Shown: piece after piece, positions 1 through 14,500 of the stretch
How the letters are laid out: each line of letters begins with the position of its first letter
How positions within the stretch are numbered: position 1 is the first letter of the stretch
Source: Diphasiastrum complanatum
Taxonomy: Eukaryota; Streptophyta; Lycopodiopsida; Lycopodiales; Lycopodiaceae
Assembly: GCA_029204225.1 (NCBI GenBank)
Contig: MU831990.1
Span: forward strand, 28,977-92,976
Reading direction: 5' to 3'
DNA: 64,000 nt
Translations under genes and position numbers: made by a program
The notes under the pieces: generated by a model
What the model was told of the DNA's origin: nothing
The model's database searches: none
The model's input: the letters and a program-made list of their open reading frames with translations, nothing else

Positions 1-1204
1 TGCCTATTTGAGAGTGTTCACAACATCTTGATCATATTAGCCAACTAGGCCGTAGCATGAGTATCTACAAAGTTGGATTAGTGACAAGATGCTATATGCG
101 CAATAGAGATCCAATAACTATGTCGTGATGTTTGCATAAATCATTTACGTACAAGCAGGATGCACATACTCCTCTCAAACTTAGTATACATGCCAATGTT
201 CAAAAACTCCTTAAGTATGACATTTCCAATTTGAGAACCAGTAATTATGATCCTTTCCACCCATCTTTTTTAGCTACCATATCGTATGCATTTGTAGACC
301 TAGTTATTGTCTGAATGACTAGCTTGGAATACACTTGAACTAGTTATTCGTAACAAAGATTGGCATTCATGGGCCTTACAATGAGTTTGACATCTATACA
401 TTGGATTTGATTGTGCATGTCACTAAATCATATTTTTGATTGATGATACCTCAATATGCCATGCCATTACTCTAGTACTTGCTTAGGTTATTAAGCATGC
501 ATGGTCCCTTTGGAAACCTTGAGATCTCCTTGATGGGATATGTATTCTCCTTTAGCACTCTTGCACCCCCAAAATGTCATAGTGAACTGTAACATTTCTC
601 TACTACAATTGAATAATCACGGTGGCTTTGCATACATGTCACTATCTTGAGATGTATATGAATATCAAATTTGTTTTCTTCATGTGGCACCATTGAACCA
701 CATGGAAGTTTTGAGCAACAAAGCTTCCATCAATATATTCTTGCCAAGAGCTCCTAGTATGCATCAAATGTCTCTTAGCACATTAGGAAAAACTCCCCTT
801 CCATAATGCCCGGATGAGGTGATTATTCTTTGTAGACGACCTTAGTTAGGGAGGAATTCATCGCCTGAACTCTTCCTCATTGTGAACATGCTAGTGGGGA
901 CTCATTTGTGTAGGTCATTGATTGGAGAGTAGGGCATAGAATAGCATAACGAGTTTTGACCTCATTTCAAACTATGATTACAGCCTTGAGGTTCAACAAC
1001 ATAATACTAATTCAACTATACATTTGAAGGACTTGAGACATTTCCTCCATTGGGTTGTAATCTACTCAATCTTTTTGCAACATTTTTGTGTAGTTTTGGC
1101 CCAAGTATAAGCCATAAACAATCAATACGATGTAATATCTATGAAAGAATACGAAAGTGATTGCACAATGATAAGCATAAGGGTAGGAGATTTTAGTTCA
1201 TGTG
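1..1204. other. AT-rich sequence 3' of the last visible exon
   Basis: No convincing coding, RNA gene or element was recognised. It may hold the 3' UTR, a further intron or the 3' intergenic region of the ZIFL gene. Confidence 0.4.
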
Positions 1205-1365
1205 TCAAATAAAAATGCTAGGAAAATAAAAACATACCAATCTTCCGGTAATGATTATTTTGTCTTGTATTGGCCTGTTGGTAGACTTTGGTAGAAATGG
1301 TTCAAAGGTAGCCACGATCGTGATAATTGCGATAATATTCAAACAAAAAAACACGAGTTGAACAC
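1205..1365 (-). CDS. ZIFL: ZIFL last visible exon (TM12)
   Basis: TTGCAG acceptor. It encodes [14 protein letters not shown] and TFEPFLP, the terminal transmembrane segment, then a hydrophilic tail. The reading frame either runs to a TGA at 1205-1207 or is spliced at a good GTATGT donor directly after 1238 into an exon beyond what I can recognise. Family members usually end soon after the FKPFL box, so the TGA is plausible. Confidence 0.8.
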
Positions 1366-2498
1366 CTGCAACATTGTTAACAATAAACACCAATAGAAAA
1401 ATCAATGTTTCTATTGTTGAACGAAAAATTCGCCTATGATTACACGTCTTTGTTCAGTAGTATTAAATGTTTTGTAGCTATCAAAAACCATGTAAAAGAT
1501 TGCCAAAAACTATCACAGTATGAAATCAAGAGGACCTTATGCAGCTCCTTACTAGAAATAAAAGCTACACTAAGATTAATGACTAGTATGGTTTGAAGTA
1601 GTAACTTTGTTTAGCTAGACTTAACTTGATCGAGTTTACAATGAAGCTAAAGGGGTCCATTTGAAGATGACTAGCCGTAGGAAAACTACAATAGCATTAT
1701 TATCACTACACAAGTATCTCATCACAATTGATTGGTTTGAACAACATTGTGAACCAACCCATGAAGGAGTTGGTATGAAACATCAATTCATGAACTTGAA
1801 TCCCAATCTGACCACCCTCTAGGGTGTCATCTTGAGAAAAAGGTTGTGATTTGGGAGTATATGGGGTTGTTACTGAGTGTGGCATAGTCTGTGATCACTC
1901 TAATATTCAACTATTTGTATCATCAAAGTCACACACCTTTATTTTTCACATGTAATCAAAAAGGTAATTGACTTGTTATATAGAGAAAAAGCACGTCCCT
2001 GTGATCTTATAAAAATAGGGCACCAAAGATACAGTGCTCCTCAATCTCAACTCTCCAAACGTATGGAGCTGGCAAATCTTGTCCACCCCAATCTTGTACA
2101 TAGAGTAAGGATGGTATGGATGGTCGGGGAGCAATCATCATATACCTTCTTATAGTTTACAAGCTGATATTTATATTGGGTTGTTATTATGCATGAATAC
2201 GACATTGCATTATCTCAAGATTTTAATTCTAGCATTAGAAAGCACTCTGTTGCTCTATAATTAACTCAGGATTTTGTCACAGTTGGGTTTCACATAGCTA
2301 GGACTGATACAAGTACCAAAAGCATATAACAATCATAAAACCCTACTTATAAAAGAAACCAACCTGGAAGAAAGGAAGCTTGAGTTCGTGTTTGCGACCA
2401 CGCGAAACTGCAATTCAAGTCAAGGATGCAAATTTGTGAGTCACAAATTATTCTGGTCCTCAACTTCTTGCAAAAACGTTTCTAGATTTGAAACACGA

Positions 2499-2529
<31 letters not shown>

Positions 2530-5500
2530 CAAAAGATGACAATGCAAAACTATTACAAGAAAAGAGTACAAATGAGTATTTTAGGAACCTTGTCAAATAA
2601 GGAAAATGTTAAAGCAAGTAAATCACAAGGATGATCGTGTGTACTAATGTTGGAAAACGAATATACAGAAGCTATAGATTGAAGATAATGTTGGCAAATG
2701 CATATATTGATGAGAACATAAAGAAATGTAAATACAAAAGAAGTCACAGCATGATAAATTTCCCATAGCTTAAAGTATGAGATACTTATCAAGCTAGAAG
2801 ATAGACCAAAAATGCCAGCTAAAGGCATCATATGAATGTTATGGTAAAAGGAGGCCTCAAGAAGTTGCCAAGTACAAAAACACATGTACTAATTACATAT
2901 GACATCAGCCATGAAACTTCTATAATTCATGAGGGAACATAACAAAAAATTTGGTGGAAGCAATGGTTTGGACCCAAGCAGTCAAACCCATTCTATGTAT
3001 ATTGGCTTAAGATTGTCAAACGAAGAAAGCATTAGAACTATCATGGCTTGATAGCCACAATAACTTAAGAGGAAGCAATTGATAGCAATGTCCCACACAA
3101 AGCAGCACGAAGCTGACCATAGAGTCCCTTTATGTACAATTCACTACAAGATGTCTCAGGGTGCGCCAGATACTCCATTCCAACTAGTGAGGTTAATAAT
3201 AACATGAAGGAATAGTAGATATGTAGATATCATTGCTGCAATACACGTTCCAGAATTCAGAATTTCCTTTTCCTTCACCTTTTTTAATTTCCTCAAGCTT
3301 TCACTTCTCCTCGTATTTTTTTAAAACGAACTGTAAAGGAATGACCTGAAGTACAATAACAGCAAACAAAGGTTTCCATGCAGACCTGCTAAAACTGTTG
3401 AGAATATTAACCTGAAATCTGCATTATTGGAGTAGCTGTTTTGATGATTTTTACAACGCAAATGAATGATTTTGGGTGAAGTGTAAAGCAGCAACTTGTC
3501 AACACTTAAAGAATTTGTGAACCCAACTTAACCATGAATCCTTGGACTACATTGGAAGATTGCTAGAATGAAGCCTGAAATTTGTTAAGTCTTAATCTTT
3601 GGGCATTGTTTTACAGAAAGTCCTACAAGCTTGAGTCCTAATTCTTGGATAAACAGAAAAACAATGTGTCCTCAAGCTTGTAGGACTATGCCAAAAAATT
3701 TAAGATGTCTAGAATTTCAGGTTTAATTCTAGCAATCTTTCAAAACAGTGTAAAGCTCGATGCTTAAGTAGAGTTCACAATTTCTCTGAGGGTTGACAAT
3801 TTGTTGCTTCATACTTCACCCAAAATAATGCTTTAGATCGTCTCGAATGTGAAATTGACTTTGTTTGTTGCATAGGTTTATATGCCAACATCCAAAATTT
3901 ACTTAATAATTTATTTGGTAAAGTTGCTTTAAGAAAAACGTCGTAAGAGCTACTCCAATAAGTTAGATTTCAAGTTATTATTCTGAGCAATTCCAGCAGG
4001 TCCGCATAGAATTCTCAGTTGCACCAGAACGGCGTTCTGGGACCCCCCACCTTCTGGAACACACCGTTCCGGAACCCCATAATGATGTAAAAAAGAAAGC
4101 CTGAAATTTTTTTACTACGGCCCGCAAAGCCTCATTTCCAGCACACTTCGAGAGGAGATGAGGAGCTTATGGAGAGAGCAATAGGAGGCCAAATAGGTTG
4201 CGTGAGCACCCTATGTGAAGGCCATGATGTGTGGAAGGTGATTGTAGCACATAGAAGAGGGCAAAAGAGAGTATGTGGAGATTTGCAACGAAAACAACCT
4301 CTTGAAGCTTTTTTGCACCCTTTTTTTCTTTGCTTTGTTTGGGGCTATAATGCATCATTTTGAGTGAATCCTACTGCTAGGATTGGTTGTGGGATTGCTA
4401 GAGGAGTGATTGCATGTTCCCAAGCTTCTTTTTGTATAGGTGGTCACCATGAGCATTCATGTTGTTTAGGATCATGAGGCCCTTTTGCATAGTTTTCTTC
4501 TAGGTGTAGAGTTTAGGACTTAGTGATTTACGGTAGGTCTTAGGCATCCATTGGCATTACGGTTTAGGTCTTAAGCGGCTTTAGGATTGTCTTTGCTCCC
4601 TTTTTTCCACTTATCCACTTTGCAATGAGTTTTTGACCTTTCTTATAGTGTCTTGAAGGTTTCTATAGCCATGCTTGTGGCAAGACGGTGGGCGAAGGTG
4701 GATCTCTTGGAGGAAGACACCGAAGTTTTTATAGGTTCAGGTGCACGTAGATGGCATTGCTTGTTTTGCGGTTCTACCTTTTGTAGCACGACGATGAGGA
4801 TAAGATCCATTTGCTTGGTTTGATCAGGCCAGTTGGGCAAACCATGGGCATTGCCCCACGTACGGTAGTTCCTGCACCTGAGCGAGAGTGCCTATTGAGC
4901 ACATATGCAGGAACAACAGCGACTGGGCCCAGGATAAATTAGTGGACAGCTAGCTTCTATTGGCACAAGATCAAGGGCTGCTAGCAATAGCGGTGCACCT
5001 TCTAGCATAGGCCCATCACGGCCCAGTTCGTCAGCAGTAGGCCCATCATGGCCTTTGTCATCATCAGCAGCAGGGCCATCAGTGGCCTAGTCCATCAATA
5101 ACAAGGCCAGTGCCCTAGTCCATCAATAACAAGGCCATCACAGACTTCATCGATAGAGGTAGACCCATCACAGCCACCATCAGTAGCAACGGTAGCAGGG
5201 CCCCCATCTACAAGAGAGGCTTGGGGAAGGGCCCACTGAGGGTCATGTCCCAGGTTCAGCAGAGGCAGCAGTTCTTATGGTAGCTATGGGAGGTGTTGGG
5301 GAGAGACCATAGGGTGGAGCACACTCAGACACTCAGTCAGGGCCACGACTACAAGCACCTACACAGGATAGGGCCGGCAAATATCGACAGAGCATAGTGC
5401 CTGCAGGGTGGCAACCACTAGCCTTACATGCCTGGTTTTTTACAGTGACTACGTTGCATTTGCCTTGGCCGACACTTCCATGGCATGATAAGAGAGGTTG

Positions 5501-8500
5501 CAGCTTGTGATGCCACTTGGAGATCCCCACACATGAGGCTCTTCGTACTTGCCATTGGAGAGAGGAGTACACATGCATCACAAGAGAGCTCAGCACCATA
5601 GAACATGCTTGGGCCACATGTGGTTGCTCTAATCTATCGGAAGGTGCTTTGGAGTTCCAAAATCCCTATAGTGGCTAATCATTTGGATTCACAGTTCATA
5701 GGAAATTGCAAATGTGTTTTGAAATTTTTTTACAGGCTCTTATTGCTGTTTTTTTCCCACCCTAACACATACATCAAAAAAGACCAAACAAAAAAACAAT
5801 CTAACTAGCTCGGAATGCATTTATAACCCATTCTCCTTATGGTGCTAGACATTTTTGTCCTTGCTGATTCTTGGGGCATGTGTATACTTCTTGGTCCATT
5901 ACTACCTATTGATGTGAGGCATGCTTAGTTGCTACGACTAGCTAGACTACTTCATATAGTTTGGCATGATTACCTTCATTTGGTGCCATGACAGTAGGCT
6001 AATCTTCAAGACAATTATTTGTAAATGATCTTTTGAAATGTGAAGGAAGTCTAAGAGCTAAGCTTAATATCAAAGATAGATATTTTAAAGTTTCATGAAA
6101 ATTAGATAGTCTTTCTTTAGCCTTGAAAGACCTACCTGTGTTGTAAATATTGATGATACTTGAAAATGGACTTTTGAAAAATGTTGATTGGATTTCTTAA
6201 TGAAAAAAAGCATTCTTCATCTATAGGGGGGAACTTTTCATAAAAGACTAGTACAAAATAAAAAATGAAAGATGAATGGTCTAGTGGGCTTCAAGGCTTG
6301 ACTCTATTAAAAGATCAAAAGTAGGAATGTCAAAATTCTCTCGAAGAATTTTACAAAAGGTCTACATATGTTTGTCTCCTGCAACATTGGCCTATCCCTC
6401 ATCGCCACTGAACTGATTCCATGAACTTTATCCTCGGCCTATTCTTGTTTGATGGCTGTGAATAGGTTTTCAAAACAGGCCCATTTCATTCTGGTCAAGC
6501 GTACTCTTACTATAAGCATGACCAGATATTTATTTCAAAGACCTTTCACCTGCATGGTTTGCCTTGTTCTATCCTAACTAATCGGGATAGTAAGTTTACC
6601 TCCATTTCTTGGATAGAGCTTGTGCGTATTTTGGATATTTAAGTTCTTATAGGCATTGCTTATCATTCTTTTATTGATGGTCAGTGTGAGGTTCTTAACA
6701 ATATACTTTACGATTATCTATGTCATTTTGTTTCTCCTACTGGTAGAGATTCGGATCAGCGCTTGCTAAGTATAGCTATAGCAAGCTCCAATACAAGTGT
6801 CCCCCCATTTCTTTTGGCACACGGTTACTCTCCACTACTTCCAAGCACAACTCTTCCACCTGATGATGCTCCAATGACAATTGCCTCTTTGTCTCTCAAG
6901 TGCACGTGATATTATTGCTCGAGCTACTATCCATTTACAGAAGAAACAAGAACACTATAAATTTTCTAATCCATTCTTATGGACACTAGTATCTTGCAGT
7001 ATCATTGTCCAGCTCACATGCTCTGTGTTGCTTCACCTCTAACTTCCTGACATGATGTGTCACCATTTTCTAATCAACAACATACAGAAATAGTCACCAC
7101 CAATTATATTCTCCAGTTTTACAACAGAGATTTATTGAGAGAGAACTTACAGAGCACCACCACCCGCAGGTCCCACAGCTTTGAAAAGGGATACCATGCT
7201 CATGGATATACCATTTGCAGCACCTCGTTGATCATGTGTCTGTTAAGATAGGTTATAAAACATCTGTTACCAAAGAGCCTGCTTGTGTGGGCAATCCAGC
7301 CTGCTGAACCTCCAAGAGAGCTAGTGTAATTGATCATGCAGCATACTATGTTATTATGAGCCGTACTCCTTTCATACTTTTATCGTAACACCTCATCCTC
7401 ACACATTCTATTTATATCTGAGACTGGGGAGCCTAAGCATTGAATCTAACCAATTAGTGGCACCCGCTTACCACAGAGTTGTTGATTAACAGAAACGATC
7501 CAGTAGTAATTGATACCTGCAAAACGATATAGCAGAAGCATATGATAACTTGCACAAAAAGTAATTTATTTATCTCATTTTCAACAAATTTTACTGCAGC
7601 TAGACCATGATCCAACAAGCCTTTGCAGCCTTATTGATTGTAAGGAAACTGCTTATGAACTAAAGAGCCAAAAGCATTGCGGTGCAAACCCACAAATCAG
7701 CACACTTCTCATTTTTTAACTGAGCATTGATGGAGTAGTATATGTGAGAAAACGAGTAGTTTAGGTTACAACTGTGAACAACAAAATCCACTTGAGTAGC
7801 AGGATGATAAAGATTTAGGAGACAAATTGACATTCACATTGAATTGCCAGTCAGTTGGCAATCTATATAAAAGCAGAAACGTCATTAGAAGACATCGGTC
7901 TGCTCATAGCTTAAACCTTGCAGCATCCATGCCATGAAGTCTATACAATAGTTGCAGGCTCGTCACCCCTGTTCATGTCAACGATTTACTCTCATAAATA
8001 CATCTAGTAAGAGCAAGCAAATCTTAAATGTGAATTTTGTATCTCAATATGTGTGACGTTAACAATTCGTTGCAGCATCTTTTTCAAGGCTTTCAAAAGT
8101 GCAGTTCACAGAACTTGCATGATACATAGGAGTCTCACTTGATAGCTTTGATTACAGAAACTTTTTCCCCAGACTTTCTGAGCCCATGTCATATTAGAGA
8201 CCTCGTTCCCCAGTCACCACCAATCCATTCAGACGTGATAAACTCTTGGAAGCCAGAGACACATATCTGGACCATAGGGATTCCTGAATCATATCACCAT
8301 TATGAAGAAAAAAACAGTAGAATTGACACTTTCCTTTTGTTGCCAACATCCAAAGTCCTAGTGCCTATTTCTACAACATTTCATGCAAATGCGCAAAGTT
8401 TTTTTACACAGGACAACAGAAGTGGGCATATAGTACTAGATTCTCTCCACATAATCAGTTATCATGCAATCTTTCCATGTGATCAAACTGAACTTGATGA

Positions 8501-11500
8501 TACAGTGAGTTCATCAGTTTAGTGTCCTGTTGCACTATCAACAGACTGCATGGCCTGATTAAGCAAACTTTCCATCTTCTTCTAGGTGGACGGTGAACTA
8601 AAGAACATTCATATGTGATCAGTCTTTCATCTATACAAATTTCCTTGCATGTATCAACTCATACTGCTAGGTCCTCAAATGCGTCTCTCTCTCTCTCATT
8701 ACAGGGATTCATTACAGCCCATCATTGATCTGGTTCGACAGGATTATACATGCTACCTATGGCTTCGACTTCCTGGTTGGAGTATTGGGCTTGACAGGGA
8801 TTTGTATCTGGCACTCTGTTATTTTCCTCCAGAGTCTTCTAGTTTTGCTCAGTGGTTCCCGATCTCTCTTCAGATATTCTTCTTTATTCTGAGCGTGGTT
8901 ACATACTTCTGGCCGGAGATTTCAACGCCAGGACCTCATCTAGACAGACAAAGTTTCATATGATTACTGATGACCCTTTGAGGAAACACACCATGGATAG
9001 TATGGACATGGGGATTGACAGGATATCTGCTGATGCTGGTGGCCCGGTCTCTTCATATGGGGAGTATTTTCTGCTATTGGGTGAGGCCCACGAGCTTGCC
9101 ATTTTTAATGGCTTATCTTGCTGGCCGACTTCTGGAGACTATACATGCCACCCCCATAGTGGTGATCATAGTGTTGTGGACTATTTTATGGGGTCACCAT
9201 CTCTCATACCCTTTCTATCTGACTTTACTATGTCCACCACTACATTATCTGACCATTCATTTCTTTCCATTAATTTTGACTCAACGTTCAACCTCTCTCC
9301 TCCTAATCCTTCTCATATGGAACGTGCCCTAGTTTACAAGTTCAATAATGCTTACAATCCTCTCTACCAAGATGCTCTCTCCTCCATACTCCCCGTAACT
9401 TTCCCTTTGATAGCCCACTACATTCCCAGGCATCTTTTCTTACTATAGCTCTTCATACTACTGCTTCTATGGCCTTCCCAGCCAAACATCGTAGGAAATC
9501 CTCGAACACAAAGTCTCGTCATCCTCACCAACCTTGGTATGACGATATATGCAAACAACTTCACCTTCAATCTGCACAATCCCCCCACCTTCGGCATCTC
9601 AGACGTCTATATAGCTATACTTGTCGTTGTAAAAAACGTGTATACGAATCTTCCAAAGCGAAACGCCTGGTGGATCTTCTTTATAGTTCCTCATCTGGTG
9701 CTTTTTGGTGTGAGTTCATCCCCCGTGCCTCACCCCCACTACTGAGAGATTTACGTAGTTGGACTGAATATGCCATCCTACTTTATACTTTTCCCACTGA
9801 TCAGATTGTCACTTTCTCCTTTTTTACGCCTACCATGGTCTCTGAAGACTCACCGTGCTCGGGATGTCGAGGATCTAGAATCCGAACTCTTGATTCATGC
9901 TACTGATATTCTCTCACCTATGTTAGCCTCACTCCTTAACCAGGCCATCATCTCTGGATTTTCCCCTACTTGGTATACTAACATCATCCATCCCATCCAC
10001 GAGTGGTGACCCCATGAAACCGAACAACTATCGTACCCTTATGATTGGGCATGTTGTAGCTAAACTATATGGTACTATCCTTTAGTCAGCGGTTAGCTAT
10101 GAGGCAGTATGCAAAGACACGGAGGTTACATGCTTTGGGTCAGGCTGGCTTCAGAAAGCAACACTTTACCACTGATCATGTGTTCACTCTTTGTGCTGTT
10201 ATTGAGGAAGCTAGATCCAGACGTGAGAGAGTATATTGCTGCTTTGTGGATTTCTGGAAAGCGTTTGACTCTGTCCAACGTCATATGCTTATCCAGAGGC
10301 TAAGAGATCTTGATTTTTCCACCGATACCATATTGGCTATCATGGCACTCTATGAGCAGGTTTGGGGATGCTTCAGATCAAATGAGGGCCTCTTAGAGAG
10401 AGTCAGGAATACTATTGGGGTGAAGCAGGATTGTTCCCTCTCCCCTACACTCTTTGGTTTGTATATTGATGAGCTTGAGCGGGCCATCAATCATGATGGT
10501 GTGGATGCAGGCTTGGTGATATACTCATTTCCATTTTGCTTTATGCTGATGATGTGGCCTTGCTTTCTGGATCTGGTGAGGGATTGCAATGGCATTTGGA
10601 TACACTATAGGTTTTTGGAGACTTATTTGGTTTGCCTGTGCATACCAGGAAAACCAATGTTATGATCCTTAATACCTCCATGACCTTTATGCAGCGACAG
10701 TTGTTCACACTAGGAGGACAACCACTTGAGGTGGTATCCTCTTACACCTACTTTGGGAATTCCTTCACCAGTCCTGCTTTCAGTATGAGACACGCAGCCA
10801 CAGCTAGACTACGGAAGGGGCATGCTGCTTTGGTTAGTCTTGAGTGCTTTTGTTTCAAGAAGCACATTCGAGATGCCCCGAGTAAGTGCAACCTATTTGA
10901 GACTATTGTTGCACCCACAGCTATGTATGCAGCAGAGGCCTGGTGTACTGGAATTCCAGAGTCAAAGTGGACTAGCATCTCATGTTTACAGATCAGTATG
11001 CTTGCCCGCATGATCCGGGCCAAACCATATGTTCCTCACTAGGTTATACTTGCTGAGTTTGCCGTCATTCCACTTCGAGTTGAGGCTATTTTCAGGTCGA
11101 TCACATACATCCAGAGAGTGATGAGTCTTTCAGTTTCATGCTATCCACGCATAGCTTTTCTCTCTTCTCAGCAGCTTGATTTCAGGGTCATCAACTATCA
11201 TGGTACTCCCAGGCTTCTCGTCTTCTACGCATATACGACATTGACATTTCTGATCTTCCAGTGGGTTCGCATCAGTATATCATGGGGGTTATTTATCGTG
11301 CATATTCTCGAGTGACTTGGCAGGGGCCTTTGGGGGTCAAACCGGACTTCTATCGCTCCAATTTCCTAGAGCTAGACAGTGTTGGGGTCCCAGTTTTGCC
11401 TCGTTATTTGGATAGCGGACTTTCACACTGCCTCCGTTTTACAATGGGTCAGTTCCGAGTTTCCTCACACCAGCTATATGTGGAGACAGGGCGATTCCAG

Positions 11501-14500
11501 GGCATTCCTCATATGAGCAGACTTTGTCAGATGTGCACATTAGGAGTTGGAGTCAGAGGAGCATTTCCTATTCAGATGCCCTGTCTATTATGAGATTCGC
11601 AGACGCTATCATTGTCTTTTTTGAGATTCTCCAGTCACACTTCGATCTCTCATTTCATATGTTGACCCTCGATGTGTGGCACTGATGCTTCGTGAGATGT
11701 TCCTGCTCTGTAGAGATATTTGTCAGAGAGATCACTATGGATACCATGACTCCCAACAGACTCAGATTACCTCCTTTTTCTCCAGGAGACGATCTAGAGT
11801 AGATGCCGATATTTTATCAGAGGATGAGTTAGATATTTTACCTCGGGACTCTCATCGTGATCGCCGTCAACGTACTGCCTCCGGATCACATGTTAGAGTT
11901 ACCAGGAGACCTCATAGACCTAGAGCTCATGGGCATAGACCCAACGCTTAGGCACCATTACCTGCATCCTCTTCTATACTTACTTTCTTCAGCAGCATTT
12001 CAGTGGTGACATGATCTATCACATAGTTTGGATGGTTATTGTACAATTAGTTATATGACACCCCATTGTACCATGTTTCGAACTTCCATGTCCATTAGCT
12101 TTTTAGAGCATATTCCAAATTTTTGAGTTTTTTATCTGGTCTTGATAGACCAATTATTTTAGCTAGTGTTGTTGTTTGTTTATGGAGACATTTACATGCT
12201 CCTTTCAGTATCTATTACACTCAAGATGTATTTATTTGGTCTTATATGTCATTTGGCATTAAAAGACGTTAATAAAGCTTCCGCCCAAATACACCTTCCA
12301 CCCCCTCTCTATACCATTCTACCAGGGTCAAGCAGGGTTCCGCGCTTTATTCCACTACTGATTACATATTTACACTTCGATCCCTCGTTGAGGAAGCTAG
12401 ACATAGGAGAGAAAAGGTTTACTATTGTTTTGTGGACTTCAGGAAAGCCTTTGATTATGTCCCATGCTCCTTACTTATCCAGAGACTTTGAGACCTGGGT
12501 TTCTCTACAAATATTATTCTAGTCGTCATGGCTCTCTATGAGAGGGTTTTGGGCCTTCTTGCTTCATCCCAACAGTGCTCCAAATGTGCTCAGAGATACT
12601 TCCATGTTGGAAACAACCTAAGACTCTCTCGTAAAGAGCCATCACAACCAGGATGATGTTAGTGGAGACGCGAAGGTCACGAAATCTCTGAATGAGCAAT
12701 GAGCATGGGACATAGTCAAATGCTTTCTTGAAGTCCACAAAACAACAGTAAACCTTCTCTCTCCTATACTTGGCTTCCTCAATCAAGCCCGAAGTGTGAA
12801 GATATGATCAGTGGTTGAACAATTACAACCTAGCAACTTATCCGACTTTGAATCTCTCAATAGCTACCTACAACACCAATTCAAAGAAGTGTTCCAATCT
12901 ATCGGAAAATTGCAGCTACAAAATCAGACACTTCATGGAGAACTTACCGAGGTCAGTCTGCAAAATAAGTATTTGCAAAGCACCATTGATAGGATGAAAG
13001 AGAAAGGGATACAGGATACTCATTCACAACAAGATGTGGAAAGTAAAATCTCATCTTTGGCAAAGGAAGTGGAATACACTCGTACTTGGGCTTCAGTTCT
13101 TAAGCAAGCTGGTAATTCCTCTAACCAAGTTCAGCCTTCGTTAGTGAATTCTTCCTTAGAGAATGTTTTTACAGAACAAGAGAGAAGAGCCAAGAAGGCT
13201 CTTAATATACAAGTTAGGGGTATCCCTAATGGGAACAAGGCACTTGATGAGGCGAAAGACCTTCTTGTATCTAAACTTGCACATAATATGGAGGGATTTG
13301 ACACTGCTTGGCAGAGCAAATTTGATGATAAGGTCCTATTCATAAAGTTTCGCTCCATTGAACAACGTAATTCTGCTTTACGCCTTCGAGCTAAGCTCAA
13401 AGGATCTTTTATTTTTATGGATGACGACCTAACACACACACAATGGCAAGCGAGGAAATTGGTCATTCAGGAGGCCAATGCTAGGAATCAAAGAGTGGTC
13501 TTCATTGAAGGCAAGCCTAAATTCTACGATAAGATTTCACAATAGGGAATTGGGGATCCCGGGCACAACAACCTGAGATCCCCTCAGCCATTACGGATTG
13601 GTTTCTGGAATTGTAACGGTGTGCTTTCATCTTCTTCGGCAGGGGATTTTCACTCCTTTTTACAGAAATGTGATATTTTGCTCTTAGCGGAGACTCATGA
13701 ATCATTATATCTACCTCTTCCAGTTATTCAGAATTACTCATGGTATTCAGCGTACAGGCCTTTCGTAAGAGGAAAAACCACGGATGTCTTACCAAGGAAG
13801 TTTTTCGTACTCATTTTAAGCTACTCAAAAGTGATCCATTTGCACGATTTATTTGGTTACAGTTTTTTGGTCACTTCTTAGGGCTACCTCAAGATCTCTT
13901 TATAGCAGTTTGTTATTTTGCACCTCAGACATCAGCTTTTGCAGATTACGATGGTGACCCCTTCCAGGCTCTTTCCGATGATATAGCCAGCTTTGCACAG
14001 TAGGGCCTTATTTTATTAGCAGGCGATTTTAACGCTCGCACCAACACCCAACAGACAGAGTTTCATGCAGATAGTGATTTCCTATATATTCAGGTTTTGG
14101 ATGTGAGTTTAGAGTCAGGATGCTGATACCAAAGCTACACACTTTGGAGAACAATTGATTGGACTTGCAGAAGCCCACTGTTTAGCCATTCATCAAATTA
14201 TTTTGGCAAACAATCTAAGGTTCAATACACGGTTTGGAAAGAAATTATTGCAGCAACTCAAGATTTCGAAGAAGAAGGTTCTACTCGTATACACAAAGTA
14301 GAAGTTTGGAAAAAGTTAGACAACATGGTGAAATACTTGAGAAAAGATAAATTTTCAAATATTGATGTTCAAATGATACAGAGATATTCTAGTTGCCACG
14401 GATTATGCTACCAAGAACGTTGAAGCAGAGGCGACAAAACGAAACGATGCGAAAACTGTCGCGACGTTCTTATTCAAAAGTATAATCACAAGATATGGTT

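Larger units (their letters stand above)
8649..12281 (+). mobile_element. Non-LTR retrotransposon (LINE-1 of this window), degenerate
   Basis: Pieces in order are an APE-type endonuclease, a linker, a reverse transcriptase and a C-terminal cysteine motif. It ends in the 3' sequence AAAAGACGTTAATAAAGC shared with the other LINE copies. It is probably 5' truncated, with no ORF1 before it. There are multiple stops and frameshifts, so it is dead. It lies antisense to the ZIFL gene in the 9.3 kb intron. Confidence 0.88.

Noticed and set aside
8139-8522. A 127-codon open frame as a possible gene
   Set aside because: No motif, no homologous copy in the window, inside an intron of a gene on the other strand. 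Listed only as intron content.
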